Below are positions 41,974 through 49,965 of a stretch of 64,000 bases of DNA, in pieces (within the stretch, counting starts at the first letter, position 1; every line of letters begins with the position of its first letter). The notes below the pieces were generated by a model. The model did no database searches. It worked only from the letters and a program-made list of their open reading frames with translations, and was not told the origin of the DNA. The stretch lies in contig JABFGG010000010.1 of NCBI GenBank assembly GCA_013112575.1, forward strand, positions 1-64,000. The letters are read 5' to 3'. Origin of the DNA: Chloroflexota bacterium (GTDB lineage Bacteria; Chloroflexota; Anaerolineae; Anaerolineales; UBA11579). The translations under genes were made by a program, and so were the position numbers.

Positions 41974-42007
41974 CGAAAAACTTACAGGATTGATAGGTTG
42001 GGTATTT

Positions 42008-42799
42008 CTACTTTGGGGTGCCGTCGGGCAGGATAACTCCCTCAGAGGATGCAGCCGAATTAATTTGCTCATCCGTCAGAATCGCTCCAGTCATCACCGA
42101 GCCATCTAATACTGCTGCCAGAAGAGTAGCATTCGTAAAATCGACATCAATGAGATTCATTGTGTCCATAAACGCGCCGGTCAGGTCGGCATTAGTGAAA
42201 CTGGCCATGGTGAAGTTGGAATCACTCAGGTCTGCACCAACCAGGTTCGCCGACTGGAAATTGGTTTCAGAGAAATTGCTCTCAACAATCGATACACCAA
42301 TCAAAGTCGCATCTTCAAAATCACTACCCTGAAAATTGGAAATACTGAGGTCTGCGCCACTCAAATCTGCGCCCACAAATATCGACCCGGAGACATTTGA
42401 ATCAACCAGAGTCGCTCCACGCAAATCGGCACCCGTGAAGTCCAATCCAGAAAGGTTCACGTCAGTAAAATCACAAAAAGCCAGGTTAGCTCCCGGACCA
42501 ATGTCTCCGCAATCGCCAATAACAGCACCTGCCAACGCGTCGTCCATAATTGCGGTGATATCAAGGTCCAGGGTTTCTGCGATATCTTCGACTTGCTCGG
42601 CTGCCTCCTCAACTTCTTCCGCAGCAGTATCAACAGCATTGGCTGCTTGGGCAACCTCCGTAGCCAAAGCATCAGCTGTTGCTTCAAGATCATTCGTGAC
42701 CACATTGGCATCCGCCCCAAAGCTCAGACAGGCAATGGAAGCCAGGAATAACATCAGGGATGGGAATAACAATGCGCGTTTGCGCGTGGGATTAACCAT
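42008..42799 (-). CDS. Pentapeptide-repeat lipoprotein
   Basis: Signal and lipobox LFLASIAC, then an acidic coiled-coil spacer (ANAVDTAAEEVEEAAEQVEDIAETLD), then a run of A(D/N)LXX pentapeptides from about residue 105 to the end (VNLSGLDFTGADLRGATLVDSNVSGSIFVGADLSGADL...). Such repeats fold as a four-sided beta-helix; known ones bind gyrase or form structural rods. Here it would sit on the outer face of the membrane. Second gene of a pair with the cytosolic pentapeptide protein upstream, 35 bp away. Confidence 0.9.
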   Translation of the reverse strand: MVNPTRKRALLFPSLMLFLASIACLSFGADANVVTNDLEATADALATEVAQAANAVDTAAEEVEEAAEQVEDIAETLDLDITAIMDDALAGAVIGDCGDIGPGANLAFCDFTDVNLSGLDFTGADLRGATLVDSNVSGSIFVGADLSGADLSISNFQGSDFEDATLIGVSIVESNFSETNFQSANLVGADLSDSNFTMASFTNADLTGAFMDTMNLIDVDFTNATLLAAVLDGSVMTGAILTDEQINSAASSEGVILPDGTPK

Positions 42800-42834
42800 A
42801 TCTCTCTCCTTCTAATTCCTTCTATTGGATTGTA

Positions 42835-43539
42835 TCAGGCGTGTGTGGAGCCGTCGGGCATGATAGCCCCAACCAAACTCTTTGCGCGCTCCAGAGCGAC
42901 CTCGTCGATCTTAGCGCCTTCGAGATTAGCATTCACGAAGATGGAGAAGCGCAATTTGGCGTCCGTAAAATCAGCATTCCGCATATCCGCGCTTTCCAGG
43001 TAAGCTGAATCGAGTTTGGCTCCCACGAATTTGACACTCTGTGCTAGCGCCCTCGACATATCCACACTTTCCAAGTTGGCACCGCTAAAATCAGCACCAC
43101 GCAAGTCTGCTTCGCGCATATTGGTGGTATTCAGATTGGCATTGCTGAAGTTGGCATCATTCATATTTGTGCCGTTAAAAGTCGCTTCACTCAAATCTAC
43201 CCCAGAGAAATTTGCGTCCAGCAAAACGGCTTTATTCAACGTTGCCTTTTGCATACCGGCCACTTTGGACATATCGGCTTCGGTGAAATCCGCCCAATGC
43301 AGAATAGCCCCCTCCATTTGTGCACCTTCAAAATCAGCCTTGTTCAAAACGGCCTCAATTAAATTTGCATTGGTCAGGTTGGCATTCTTAAAAATGGCCC
43401 CGTCCAGCAGGGTACCTTCGAGATTGGCTCCTTCTAAGGAGGCACCTTCAAAGCTAAGGGTGCTTAGATCCATACCCTTTAGGTTGACGGTCTGACCGCG
43501 GTTGAGAATTTGATTCAATTGTTCTTGGGATATATCCAT
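42835..43539 (-). CDS. Cytosolic pentapeptide-repeat protein
   Basis: 234 residues, no signal peptide; nearly all pentapeptide repeats from residue 20 (MDLSTLSFEGASLEGANLEGTLLDGAIFKNANLTNANLIEAVLNKADFEGAQ...) with a C-terminal EVALERAKSLVGAIMPDGSTHA. That last motif (IMPDGS) resembles the end of the lipoprotein partner (VILPDGTPK), so the two share a capped helix end. Role unknown; gyrase-protection-like or scaffold. The ATG has GGAAG upstream and a good promoter. Confidence 0.9.
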   Translation of the reverse strand: MDISQEQLNQILNRGQTVNLKGMDLSTLSFEGASLEGANLEGTLLDGAIFKNANLTNANLIEAVLNKADFEGAQMEGAILHWADFTEADMSKVAGMQKATLNKAVLLDANFSGVDLSEATFNGTNMNDANFSNANLNTTNMREADLRGADFSGANLESVDMSRALAQSVKFVGAKLDSAYLESADMRNADFTDAKLRFSIFVNANLEGAKIDEVALERAKSLVGAIMPDGSTHA

Positions 43540-43569
43540 AGCGCTTCCGTGTTCGTGTCTTGCGCGGTA

Positions 43570-43598
43570 ATTATTGCATAGAAGCCACTCAAAATCAA
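43570..43598 (-). promoter_or_regulatory. Promoter of the pentapeptide operon
   Basis: On the minus strand TTGATT (43598-43593), 17 bp ending in TGC, AATAAT (43575-43570): a -35 plus extended -10. Confidence 0.6.
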
Positions 43599-43607
43599 GC
43601 GGGGGTT

Positions 43608-44378
43608 TTAGCGAGCAGGTTCAGTTTCGACCGGATTGGTCAAGGTGCCCAACCCTTCCACAACTACTTCTACGCTGTCACCAGCCTGTAGTGGACCTAC
43701 TCCGGCAGGCGTTCCGGTAAGCAACACGTCTCCCGGCTCCAGGGTCATTACAGAGGTCACATAGGCCAGCAATTGGCGCACAGTAAAAACCATGTCACGC
43801 GTTGATGCCATCTGGCGCAGTTCATCATTGACGTGTACAGTCACCAGGGCGTCCGTAGGGTCAAAATCCGTTTCGATCCAGGGTCCCAGCGGACAAAAGC
43901 TGTCAAAGCCTTTGCCGCGTGTCCACTGCCCATCGCGCCGCTGCAAATCACGGGCGGTTACGTCATTGCCAACCGTGTAACCCAATACGAAATCGAGCGC
44001 AGCTTCAGGATCTACCCAGCGGGCGCGCTTGCCGATCACTACGGCCAGTTCTCCCTCATGCTCCACCTGCTGTGATTGGGGCGGCAAGTAGATGATGTCA
44101 TTGGGCCCGACAAGTGAAGAGGGTGGTTTTAGAAAAACCAAGGGAACTTCGGGCACTTCTGCGTCGTGTTCTGCAGCATGCGCAACATAATTGCGCCCCA
44201 CACAAATGATCTTGCTAGGCAAAGTTGGAGCCAGCAACTGCACTTCTTCTAACGGAATCTCAGCTTCAGTGCGACGAAATTCCTCGAAGGGCGAACCTTC
44301 GATAGGACCAACACGGTCGTCGAAAATCCAGCCATAGCGGGGGGCATCTTTTTTGTGTGTGTAACGGATGATGCGCAT
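43608..44378 (-). CDS. Fumarylacetoacetate-hydrolase family protein (FAHD1-like)
   Basis: Family core: KIICVGRNYVAHAAEHDAEVPEVPLVFLKPPSSLVGPNDIIYLPP, the metal-site region VEHEGELAVVIGKRARWVDPEAALDFVLGYTVGNDVTARDLQRRDGQWTRGKGFDSFCPLGPWIETD, and LTGTPAGVGPLQAGDSVEVVVEGLGTLTNPV. This matches FAHD1-like acylpyruvases / oxaloacetate decarboxylases or 2-hydroxyhepta-2,4-diene-1,7-dioate isomerases. The enzyme breaks a C-C bond next to a carbonyl. Start ATG at 44378 (MRIIRYTHKKD), no Shine-Dalgarno visible. No pathway partner beside it; the neighbour upstream is an RpiR regulator 125 bp away. Confidence 0.92.
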   Translation of the reverse strand: MRIIRYTHKKDAPRYGWIFDDRVGPIEGSPFEEFRRTEAEIPLEEVQLLAPTLPSKIICVGRNYVAHAAEHDAEVPEVPLVFLKPPSSLVGPNDIIYLPPQSQQVEHEGELAVVIGKRARWVDPEAALDFVLGYTVGNDVTARDLQRRDGQWTRGKGFDSFCPLGPWIETDFDPTDALVTVHVNDELRQMASTRDMVFTVRQLLAYVTSVMTLEPGDVLLTGTPAGVGPLQAGDSVEVVVEGLGTLTNPVETEPAR

Positions 44379-44503
44379 GCGAATTAGTTTTGTAGTTGGA
44401 TAGTTTAGCAGTTTTACAGTTATCTTTGACGAAAGCCGATTTGCTGATTTAGCACTGCCCGTACCAAACCTCAAAACTAGTCAACTAAATAACTATTAAC
44501 TTC

Positions 44504-45337
44504 CTAACTACCAACCTGAATTCTGGCATACATAGCTTCGATAGCTTCATTGGCCCCTTCAAAGCGATCTGGGAATTGCCATCTCAGCGTTTCTGCAAGA
44601 GTATAAACAACTGCGTCCACAACCACCACGCCCGTACCCAGATCAGGCTGGCTCTGGGCAGCCAACACCACATCAGCCTGCTGAGCCGACTGTAATGAGG
44701 CCGCTCCGGCAATAGTGGCAGTTTGGATACCGCGCTGGGCAGCTTCGGAAAGAGCGCGGGCAATAAATGGGGCTTGGCCGGCAACATCGATTGCCAGCAA
44801 GAGGTCCTGAGATGTTGAAGTTGAAACAATGCGAGCCAGATCATTGACGCCGTTCTGTGCGGTGGTAACGAGAAAGCCGCCCTGCTCCAACAAATTGACC
44901 AGGTTATAAGCGGCGCCACGTGCCGGGCTTTCGGGCAGAACAATGATACGACGAGCATTGCCAATGCGATTGACAAGGTCTTCTACTGCGTTAGCGTCCA
45001 GCAACCTGCGAGTTTGCTCAATGGATTGGCTGAGACGCTGCAGGGTGGCATCAACAATGCCGGGCAATGTATTGCGGTCGGCCGCTTGCGCGGGGCGCAG
45101 CAATAATTCTTTGCGCACTCGTTCTTTGATCTCGTCTTGAAGTTTGGGAAAACCAGTGTAGCCCAGCGATTGGGCAAAGCGTACAACCGTAGCCGCATCT
45201 ACGTCTACTTCATGAGCAAGTTCAGTAGCGGTCATCAACGCGGCCTGGATATAAGAATCCAAAACGAAGTCGGCCAGCCTCACAAAGCTTTTCGACATCT
45301 TGGGACGCGCTTCGCGGATGCGCTCTACATACGCCAT
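44504..45337 (-). CDS. MurR/RpiR-family transcriptional regulator
   Basis: N-terminal HTH_6 (MAYVERIREARPKMSKSFVRLADFVLDSYIQAALMTATELAHEVDVDAATVVRFAQSLGYTGFPKLQDEIKERV) and a SIS domain (AVEDLVNRIGNARRIIVLPESPARGAAYNLVNLLEQGGFLVTTAQNGVNDLARIVSTSTSQDLLLAIDV, IARALSEAAQRGIQTATI). The SIS domain binds sugar phosphates or related ligands. No sugar gene is adjacent; the FAH-family gene follows downstream after 125 bp, and may be a target. The ATG sits 9 bases from a TATATT box with no Shine-Dalgarno. Confidence 0.9.
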   Translation of the reverse strand: MAYVERIREARPKMSKSFVRLADFVLDSYIQAALMTATELAHEVDVDAATVVRFAQSLGYTGFPKLQDEIKERVRKELLLRPAQAADRNTLPGIVDATLQRLSQSIEQTRRLLDANAVEDLVNRIGNARRIIVLPESPARGAAYNLVNLLEQGGFLVTTAQNGVNDLARIVSTSTSQDLLLAIDVAGQAPFIARALSEAAQRGIQTATIAGAASLQSAQQADVVLAAQSQPDLGTGVVVVDAVVYTLAETLRWQFPDRFEGANEAIEAMYARIQVGS

Positions 45338-45346
45338 AATGAAAAC

Positions 45347-45375
45347 AATATAGCATAATTGGATATGCGGCGCAA
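45347..45375 (-). promoter_or_regulatory. Promoter of the RpiR-type gene, leaderless
   Basis: On the minus strand TTGCGC (45375-45370), 17 bp ending TGC, TATATT (45352-45347). The start codon is 9 bases downstream. Confidence 0.5.
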
Positions 45376-45490
45376 TTAAAATTGCGTGACCTTTCTATGA
45401 AAATATTAGGAATCAGGGGTAAGAAAATAGATGGCAACACATAGGATTCAGGGTTTACTCAACCCTGTCTTAAAGTATAATTTGTCTCTC

Positions 45491-45564
45491 GGGCGCATAG
45501 CTCAGTTGGTTAGAGCAACCGGTTTACATCCGGTAGGTCCGCGGTTCGAGTCCGTGTGCGCCCA
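45491..45564 (+). tRNA. tRNA-Val (anticodon UAC)
   Basis: Acceptor GGGCGCA / TGCGCCC, D arm GCTC...GAGC, anticodon stem ACCGG / CCGGT with loop TTTACAT (anticodon TAC), T arm CGCGG TTCGAGT CCGTG with one G-U pair. Discriminator A, no encoded CCA. Confidence 0.95.
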
Positions 45565-45567
45565 CTT

Positions 45568-45600
45568 ATAATAAACCCAATTTTTTGGGTTTTATTATTT
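45568..45600. terminator. Terminator-like hairpin after tRNA-Val
   Basis: AATAAACCCAA (45570-45580) and TTGGGTTTTATT (45585-45596) form a stem with one bulge; T-rich flank. Confidence 0.6.
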
Positions 45601-45712
45601 AAGAGTTTCGTCAAAGAAAAAATATTCGCTTTTTCTGGATTAGGGCTTGTTATTTCCCCACCATAACGTCTGTCTCCCAACGTGCCAGACATCCAACATT
45701 ATTTTTCCAATC

Positions 45713-46480
45713 TTATGTAGCTCGTAATGAATTCAAAAATATATTAACAATCAGTTCACTGGTGTCATCTACATTTTCAATTTCTATCCCATTATGCAGT
45801 GGTCCTAACACCGAAAAATTGATCACCATCCCCATCAAAGCCAGCCCAAGCGCCTCGGCAGATGCCAGAGGCTGAATTTGTCCGGCCTCAATCTGATGTT
45901 CAAAATAGCTAGTCAGGCGAGCCTGTGAGGAATCAGTGTTCGCTCGTATTTGGCTTAGATATGCCAGGTCTTGCTCATCACCCACCATCACCAGCCGCAT
46001 AATGTCACGGTTTTCATGAGAAAACTCCAGGATCGAGTGCACCATCGAGCGCAGATCTGCCGCCACATCATCGGTTGGGTTTTGCATGATGGTGTGAACA
46101 CTACCGCGCGGCGTTACATTGTTTATGAAGGCTAATAACAGGGTTTCTTTATCTCCAAAATGCCGATAGACCGTTGCCACTCCCACGTCGGCCTCAGCGG
46201 CAATCTGTTCCATTGTCGCACCGCGCAGTCCCTGGCGTGCAAACACTTGCCGTGCGGCTTCCAGGATTTTCGACTGTACGTCGACCTGGTCAACAGCCAC
46301 CCCGCGCTCATCGCGTAGCAAGGCTAGAATCTCTTCTTTACTCCCCACATGACGATAAATCGAAGCGCGCGAAATATGCGCTCGTGCTTCTAACTGATGC
46401 ATGGTAAACCCGTCCCCTTCTGTTACCAATAATCCCGCAGCCGCATCTAAAACCGTGTCTTTTATTTGCTTCGTTGACAT
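45713..46480 (-). CDS. TetR-family regulator with two tandem HTH units
   Basis: Two consecutive TetR-type HTH blocks are seen: STKQIKDTVLDAAAGLLVTEGDGFTMHQLEARAHISRASIYRHVGSKEEILALL (residues ~2-55) and VQSKILEAARQVFARQGLRGATMEQIAAEADVGVATVYRHFGDKETLLLAF (~67-117), followed by a single ligand domain (SMVHSILEFSHENRDIMRLVMVGDEQDLAYLSQIR...). The start is the ATG at 46480 (MSTKQIKDTV), 8 bases after TATCAT. Most TetR proteins have one HTH. It is divergent from a membrane protein and a rifampicin-phosphotransferase-like enzyme, which it very likely represses. Confidence 0.9.
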   Translation of the reverse strand: MSTKQIKDTVLDAAAGLLVTEGDGFTMHQLEARAHISRASIYRHVGSKEEILALLRDERGVAVDQVDVQSKILEAARQVFARQGLRGATMEQIAAEADVGVATVYRHFGDKETLLLAFINNVTPRGSVHTIMQNPTDDVAADLRSMVHSILEFSHENRDIMRLVMVGDEQDLAYLSQIRANTDSSQARLTSYFEHQIEAGQIQPLASAEALGLALMGMVINFSVLGPLHNGIEIENVDDTSELIVNIFLNSLRAT

Positions 46481-46488
46481 CGTGCGAT

Positions 46489-46524
46489 ATGATATACTAT
46501 CTGTGCGTCTCATGTCAAGCATGA
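46489..46524. promoter_or_regulatory. Divergent promoter/operator region of the rph-like cassette
   Basis: Minus strand: TTGACA (46519-46514), 19 bp, TATCAT (46494-46489). Plus strand: extended -10 TGATATACT (46490-46498). Dyads: TCATG-TCAAG-CATGA (46510-46524) over the minus -35, and an imperfect GATATGATATACTATC (46486-46501). These would place the TetR on both promoters. Confidence 0.5.
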
Positions 46525-46537
46525 CCCTACGCAACAT

Positions 46538-47242
46538 ATGCACTCACGAGCTACCTCTATAAGGAATTTGAATTTGATCCCGGTGCTTGGCCAATCGATC
46601 TTATTCGCATCCAGTGGCATTTTGTCTATCGGTTCGATAATGCTGGTGATTTTGTTGTTGCTCTCGGAACGAGGCTGGCAGAATGGGCTGGCCTATATGT
46701 TGGGATATTTGAGCAGTTACAGTTTAATGGGCGTAGCCATTGTTGTTGTAGGCTACCAGGCAACTGGACTTAGTGCAGGTCAACCGGGGATTTTTGTTCC
46801 GGTGGCATTGGTTGCACTAGGGACATTGCTCCTTTGGCTTTCTTTCCGAAATTGGCGCAAGCCGGCGTCCGAGAACTATTCACAGCCAAGATTCTTTTCC
46901 ATCGTCGACAAAATCACACCAGCCAAAGCTTTTGCATTTGGTGCATTGGTCACTGTGGTTAATTTCAAAAATTTGGGGCTGTTCTTATCAGCTTTGTCCA
47001 TCGCTATTTTTAGCTCCCTACTGATCACCCAAAAAATCATCATCGCATTATCCGTGGCATTCGTATTTTGCTTATCAGTGATCATTCCAGTTCTAATTTG
47101 TATTTCCTTTCCCCAGCGAGCCAACAAGGTACTCAACAGCATCAAACAAACACTCGAAGAATACAGTCGCCCAATTGGTATCTGGTTACCCTTGATCTTT
47201 GGCGGCCTCTTCGTGATACGAGGGATAACATCCTTACTATGA
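46538..47242 (+). CDS. GAP-family (Sap/LysE-superfamily) membrane protein
   Basis: A 234-residue integral membrane protein of about six TM helices: SILFASSGILSIGSIMLVILLLLSERGWQNGLAYMLGYLSSYSLMGVAIVVVG ... RKPASENYSQPRFFSIVDKITPAKAFAFGALVTVVNFKNLGLFLSALSIAIFSSLL. The PAKAFAFGA...NFKNLGLFL region is typical of GAP (Sap) family proteins, distant LysE exporters linked to lipid export in mycobacteria. It precedes and overlaps by 4 bp (ATGA) the Rph-like gene. The start may be one of the TTG codons near 46568; the ATG at 46538 is used. Possible efflux partner. Confidence 0.85.
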   Translation: MHSRATSIRNLNLIPVLGQSILFASSGILSIGSIMLVILLLLSERGWQNGLAYMLGYLSSYSLMGVAIVVVGYQATGLSAGQPGIFVPVALVALGTLLLWLSFRNWRKPASENYSQPRFFSIVDKITPAKAFAFGALVTVVNFKNLGLFLSALSIAIFSSLLITQKIIIALSVAFVFCLSVIIPVLICISFPQRANKVLNSIKQTLEEYSRPIGIWLPLIFGGLFVIRGITSLL

Positions 47243-49881
47243 CAAATCCAAAAGAATACGTTCGATCGTTTAATGAGATTAGATCGCAAGATCTGCCCCT
47301 TGTTGGTGGAAAAGGAGCGAATTTAGGTGAGTTGACCCATGCAGGTTTTCCCGTTCCCACGGGGTTTTGCCTGACAACAGCCGCCTTTACAGATTTCATG
47401 GATGCTGCTCCAAGTTCAGCGGAATTCTATGATTTATTAGATACTGTATCTGCTCAAGACACAGAAGAGATACGCAAGGTGGGAGAACGTGTCCAGGAGG
47501 CTTTGAGCAAGGTACCCATTCCTGCTGACATTGTCACTGCAAGCAGAGATGCCTGGCACACAGCAGGAGAAAACAATGCCTATGCCGTTCGCTCGAGTGC
47601 CACTGCAGAAGATTTACCAGATGCTTCCTTTGCCGGACAACAGGATACTTACCTAAATATCATTGGGGAAGAAGCTTTATTGACTGCCATTCGTAATTGT
47701 TGGCTCTCTTTGTTTACCGACCGTGCCATTACATATCGATGTCAAAATGATTTTTCCCACCGAGAGGTGCAACTATCCGTTGTCGTGCAGAAAATGATCA
47801 TGGCAGATACATCCGGCATCCTCTTCACAGCAGACCCGCTCAGCGGCCACCGGCACACTTTATCAATTGACGCCAGTTTTGGCTTAGGCGAAGCCCTGGT
47901 CAGCGGACTGGTTTCTCCAGACGCATACCAAGTAGACAAACGCAATCGCACGATCATCAATCGTCAAATTGCCGATAAGCAAATCGCCATTTTCCCTGAA
48001 AAAGATGGCGGAACCCGTCAGGAAACCCTCAGTCAAACTCAGCAAACCCAGAAGGCCCTGGACGATCAGCAGATTCTGGCTTTGGCAGATATGGGTTGCC
48101 AGATTGAAGGACACTATGGCTCGCCGCAAGATATTGAATGGTCTATCGCAGATGGCGAACTTTACCTGTTGCAAGCACGGCCCATCACTTCGCTATACCC
48201 TATTGATGGTTTGCAATCCCCGGACGAGAGCCTGCACATCTATTTCAGCATGGGTCACCAACAGAATATGACTGATCCGATGACCCCCACCAGTATTTCC
48301 AGCATGCAGTCGATAATCCCATTAGGACGTACTGAGAATGGAAACAGTACTATTTTGCGCGCCAATCAGGCACGCTTATTCATGGACTTAACTACCATAC
48401 TCCGGCATCCAATCCTTCACCGGGGCCTGCTCAATGCGATCTCAACACTGGATGCGCGTGCCCCCGAGGCGCTCCGCATTGCAATGCAACGCCCCGAATT
48501 CCGTCAACCACATGGCATAGCCTTCTCTTTTTCTGCCCTCAAAAATGTTTTTCAGGTCATTTCACAAATCATGCATGCCTTATGGCGTCAGGATTACACT
48601 GACTTCTTACAAAAGACCAACCGCATAATTGCAGATTATGTCAACGAATTAGAGAAAAAAATCGATGCAGCGCCAGCGGGCCAGCCACAGGCCCAGGTCA
48701 TGTGGGACGCCCTTCTTTCTGTGCATCGCCTGCTTTTTAATTGGGGCGCACAACTGATCGCCGGCGAAGCAGCCAAACGGATTTTGACGCGCCTGGCGAG
48801 CAAGCGCCTAAATCCCGAAGAAGTAGAAGCGCTTAGTCTAGGATTGAGCGGCAACTCTGTGACAGATATGAATTTGGCCTTGGGAGACCTGACCGATATT
48901 GCCCGGCAATCGCCACAATTGTGCAACTGGTTTAACCAGCTGGGAACAGATAGCCATGAATGGCTGGATCAAGCCGCCCAGCTTGATCATAGTGCCCCTT
49001 TCTTGGCAGCTCTGGACACATTTATTGCCGACTATGGTGCACGCGGGCCTTCTGAAATTGACATACTCATGCCGCGTTGGTATGAACAACCTCTGCCCTT
49101 GCTAAAAGTCATTGCGAGCAATTTACAAAAAGAAGCGGGCAGCCATCGTGCACAACATGAAAGTTTGGTGCATAGACGCGAGGAGGCTACCGCCAAGCTG
49201 TTATCAGGAACAAGCAGAGTGCGGATGCGCTTGATAAAGCGTTTGATCTATGTGATGTCGGAGGGCAGCATCTTACGCGAGCATCATAAGTTCATGGTCG
49301 TTCAGGTTTTCCGAGTAATAAAAGAGAGACTAAAAAAACTTGCCGTTCAATTGACCGATGCCCAGAAACTGGTTAAGCCAGATGATATCTGGTTCCTGAC
49401 CTGGCCTGAGATAGTAGACATATGGGATGATACCGGGGAGATCGCCAAATTGATTCCTGATCGACGCACGGTTTATGAACGCAATCAAAACTTATTGCCC
49501 CCACTCGTGATTACCAGCGATGGTGAAACACCAGTGGTCAAATATCAGGTTGAAGATGCGCCAGCAGGGGCAATGGTCGGCAACCCTGTCTCACCTGGAG
49601 TGGTTGAAGGTACCGTCCGCGTTATTCACAATCCCCAGACTGAGATCCTCAACCCTGGAGAGATTTTGGTAGCCGTGTTCACTGACCCTGGCTGGACCCC
49701 ACTCTTCATAAATGCCGGGGGGCTGATCATGGAAGTTGGGGGCATGATGACTCATGGTTCGGTCGTGGCCCGAGAATACGGCATACCGGCTATTGTCGGC
49801 GTTCAAGATGCCACAAATATACTAAGGGACGGGCAGCAAGTAAGCATAGACGGTAATCGCGGTATTATTGAAGTTCTATAG
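47239..49881 (+). CDS. Rifampicin-phosphotransferase-like enzyme (PEP-synthase family)
   Basis: 880 residues in the order of RPH: ATP-grasp domain at the N-terminus (VGGKGANLGELTHAGFPVPTGFCLT, YAVRSSATAEDLPDASFAGQQDTYLN, DTSGILFTADPLSGH, EALVSGLVSPDAYQV), a long central domain with RPH-like YFSMGHQQNMTDPMTPTSISSM and EIDILMPRWYEQP, and a C-terminal His domain (SPGVVEGTVRVI, MEVGGMMTHGSVVAREYGIPAIVGV, H839). PEP synthases and PPDK have a PEP-binding TIM-barrel after the His domain; this protein ends there. RPH transfers phosphate from ATP onto rifamycins. Whether rifampicin or another small molecule is the substrate is unproven. ATGA overlap with the membrane protein. Confidence 0.85.
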   Translation: MTNPKEYVRSFNEIRSQDLPLVGGKGANLGELTHAGFPVPTGFCLTTAAFTDFMDAAPSSAEFYDLLDTVSAQDTEEIRKVGERVQEALSKVPIPADIVTASRDAWHTAGENNAYAVRSSATAEDLPDASFAGQQDTYLNIIGEEALLTAIRNCWLSLFTDRAITYRCQNDFSHREVQLSVVVQKMIMADTSGILFTADPLSGHRHTLSIDASFGLGEALVSGLVSPDAYQVDKRNRTIINRQIADKQIAIFPEKDGGTRQETLSQTQQTQKALDDQQILALADMGCQIEGHYGSPQDIEWSIADGELYLLQARPITSLYPIDGLQSPDESLHIYFSMGHQQNMTDPMTPTSISSMQSIIPLGRTENGNSTILRANQARLFMDLTTILRHPILHRGLLNAISTLDARAPEALRIAMQRPEFRQPHGIAFSFSALKNVFQVISQIMHALWRQDYTDFLQKTNRIIADYVNELEKKIDAAPAGQPQAQVMWDALLSVHRLLFNWGAQLIAGEAAKRILTRLASKRLNPEEVEALSLGLSGNSVTDMNLALGDLTDIARQSPQLCNWFNQLGTDSHEWLDQAAQLDHSAPFLAALDTFIADYGARGPSEIDILMPRWYEQPLPLLKVIASNLQKEAGSHRAQHESLVHRREEATAKLLSGTSRVRMRLIKRLIYVMSEGSILREHHKFMVVQVFRVIKERLKKLAVQLTDAQKLVKPDDIWFLTWPEIVDIWDDTGEIAKLIPDRRTVYERNQNLLPPLVITSDGETPVVKYQVEDAPAGAMVGNPVSPGVVEGTVRVIHNPQTEILNPGEILVAVFTDPGWTPLFINAGGLIMEVGGMMTHGSVVAREYGIPAIVGVQDATNILRDGQQVSIDGNRGIIEVL

Positions 49882-49965
49882 GGTTGTGCAACACCAATCC
49901 TACAACAATTGATTGGCCAAAGCTCTTTACTACGAGTCTAATTAACATGGTTCATAGTCCGTAAT

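Larger units (their letters stand above)
41673..42007. other. Gap with two perfect hairpins, no clear gene
   Basis: Contains an 11-bp perfect inverted repeat GCCAAATCAGC / GCTGATTTGGC with loop CAA (41717-41741) and a 10-bp one AACAGCCAGC / GCTGGCTGTT with loop ATA (41762-41784), then GTTTCTT. A short frame from 41679 covers both but looks artefactual. The second hairpin is terminator-like. The rest is AT-rich; a terminator for the minus-strand pentapeptide genes is at the right. Confidence 0.4.

Noticed and set aside
47239..49881. Calling this gene phosphoenolpyruvate synthase (ppsA)
   Set aside because: The PEP-binding barrel expected after the His domain is missing; order and length fit rifampicin phosphotransferase.
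49882..49965. Terminator after the Rph-like gene
   Set aside because: Short inverse pieces (CCAATC / GATTGG) exist but stem and T-run are too weak.
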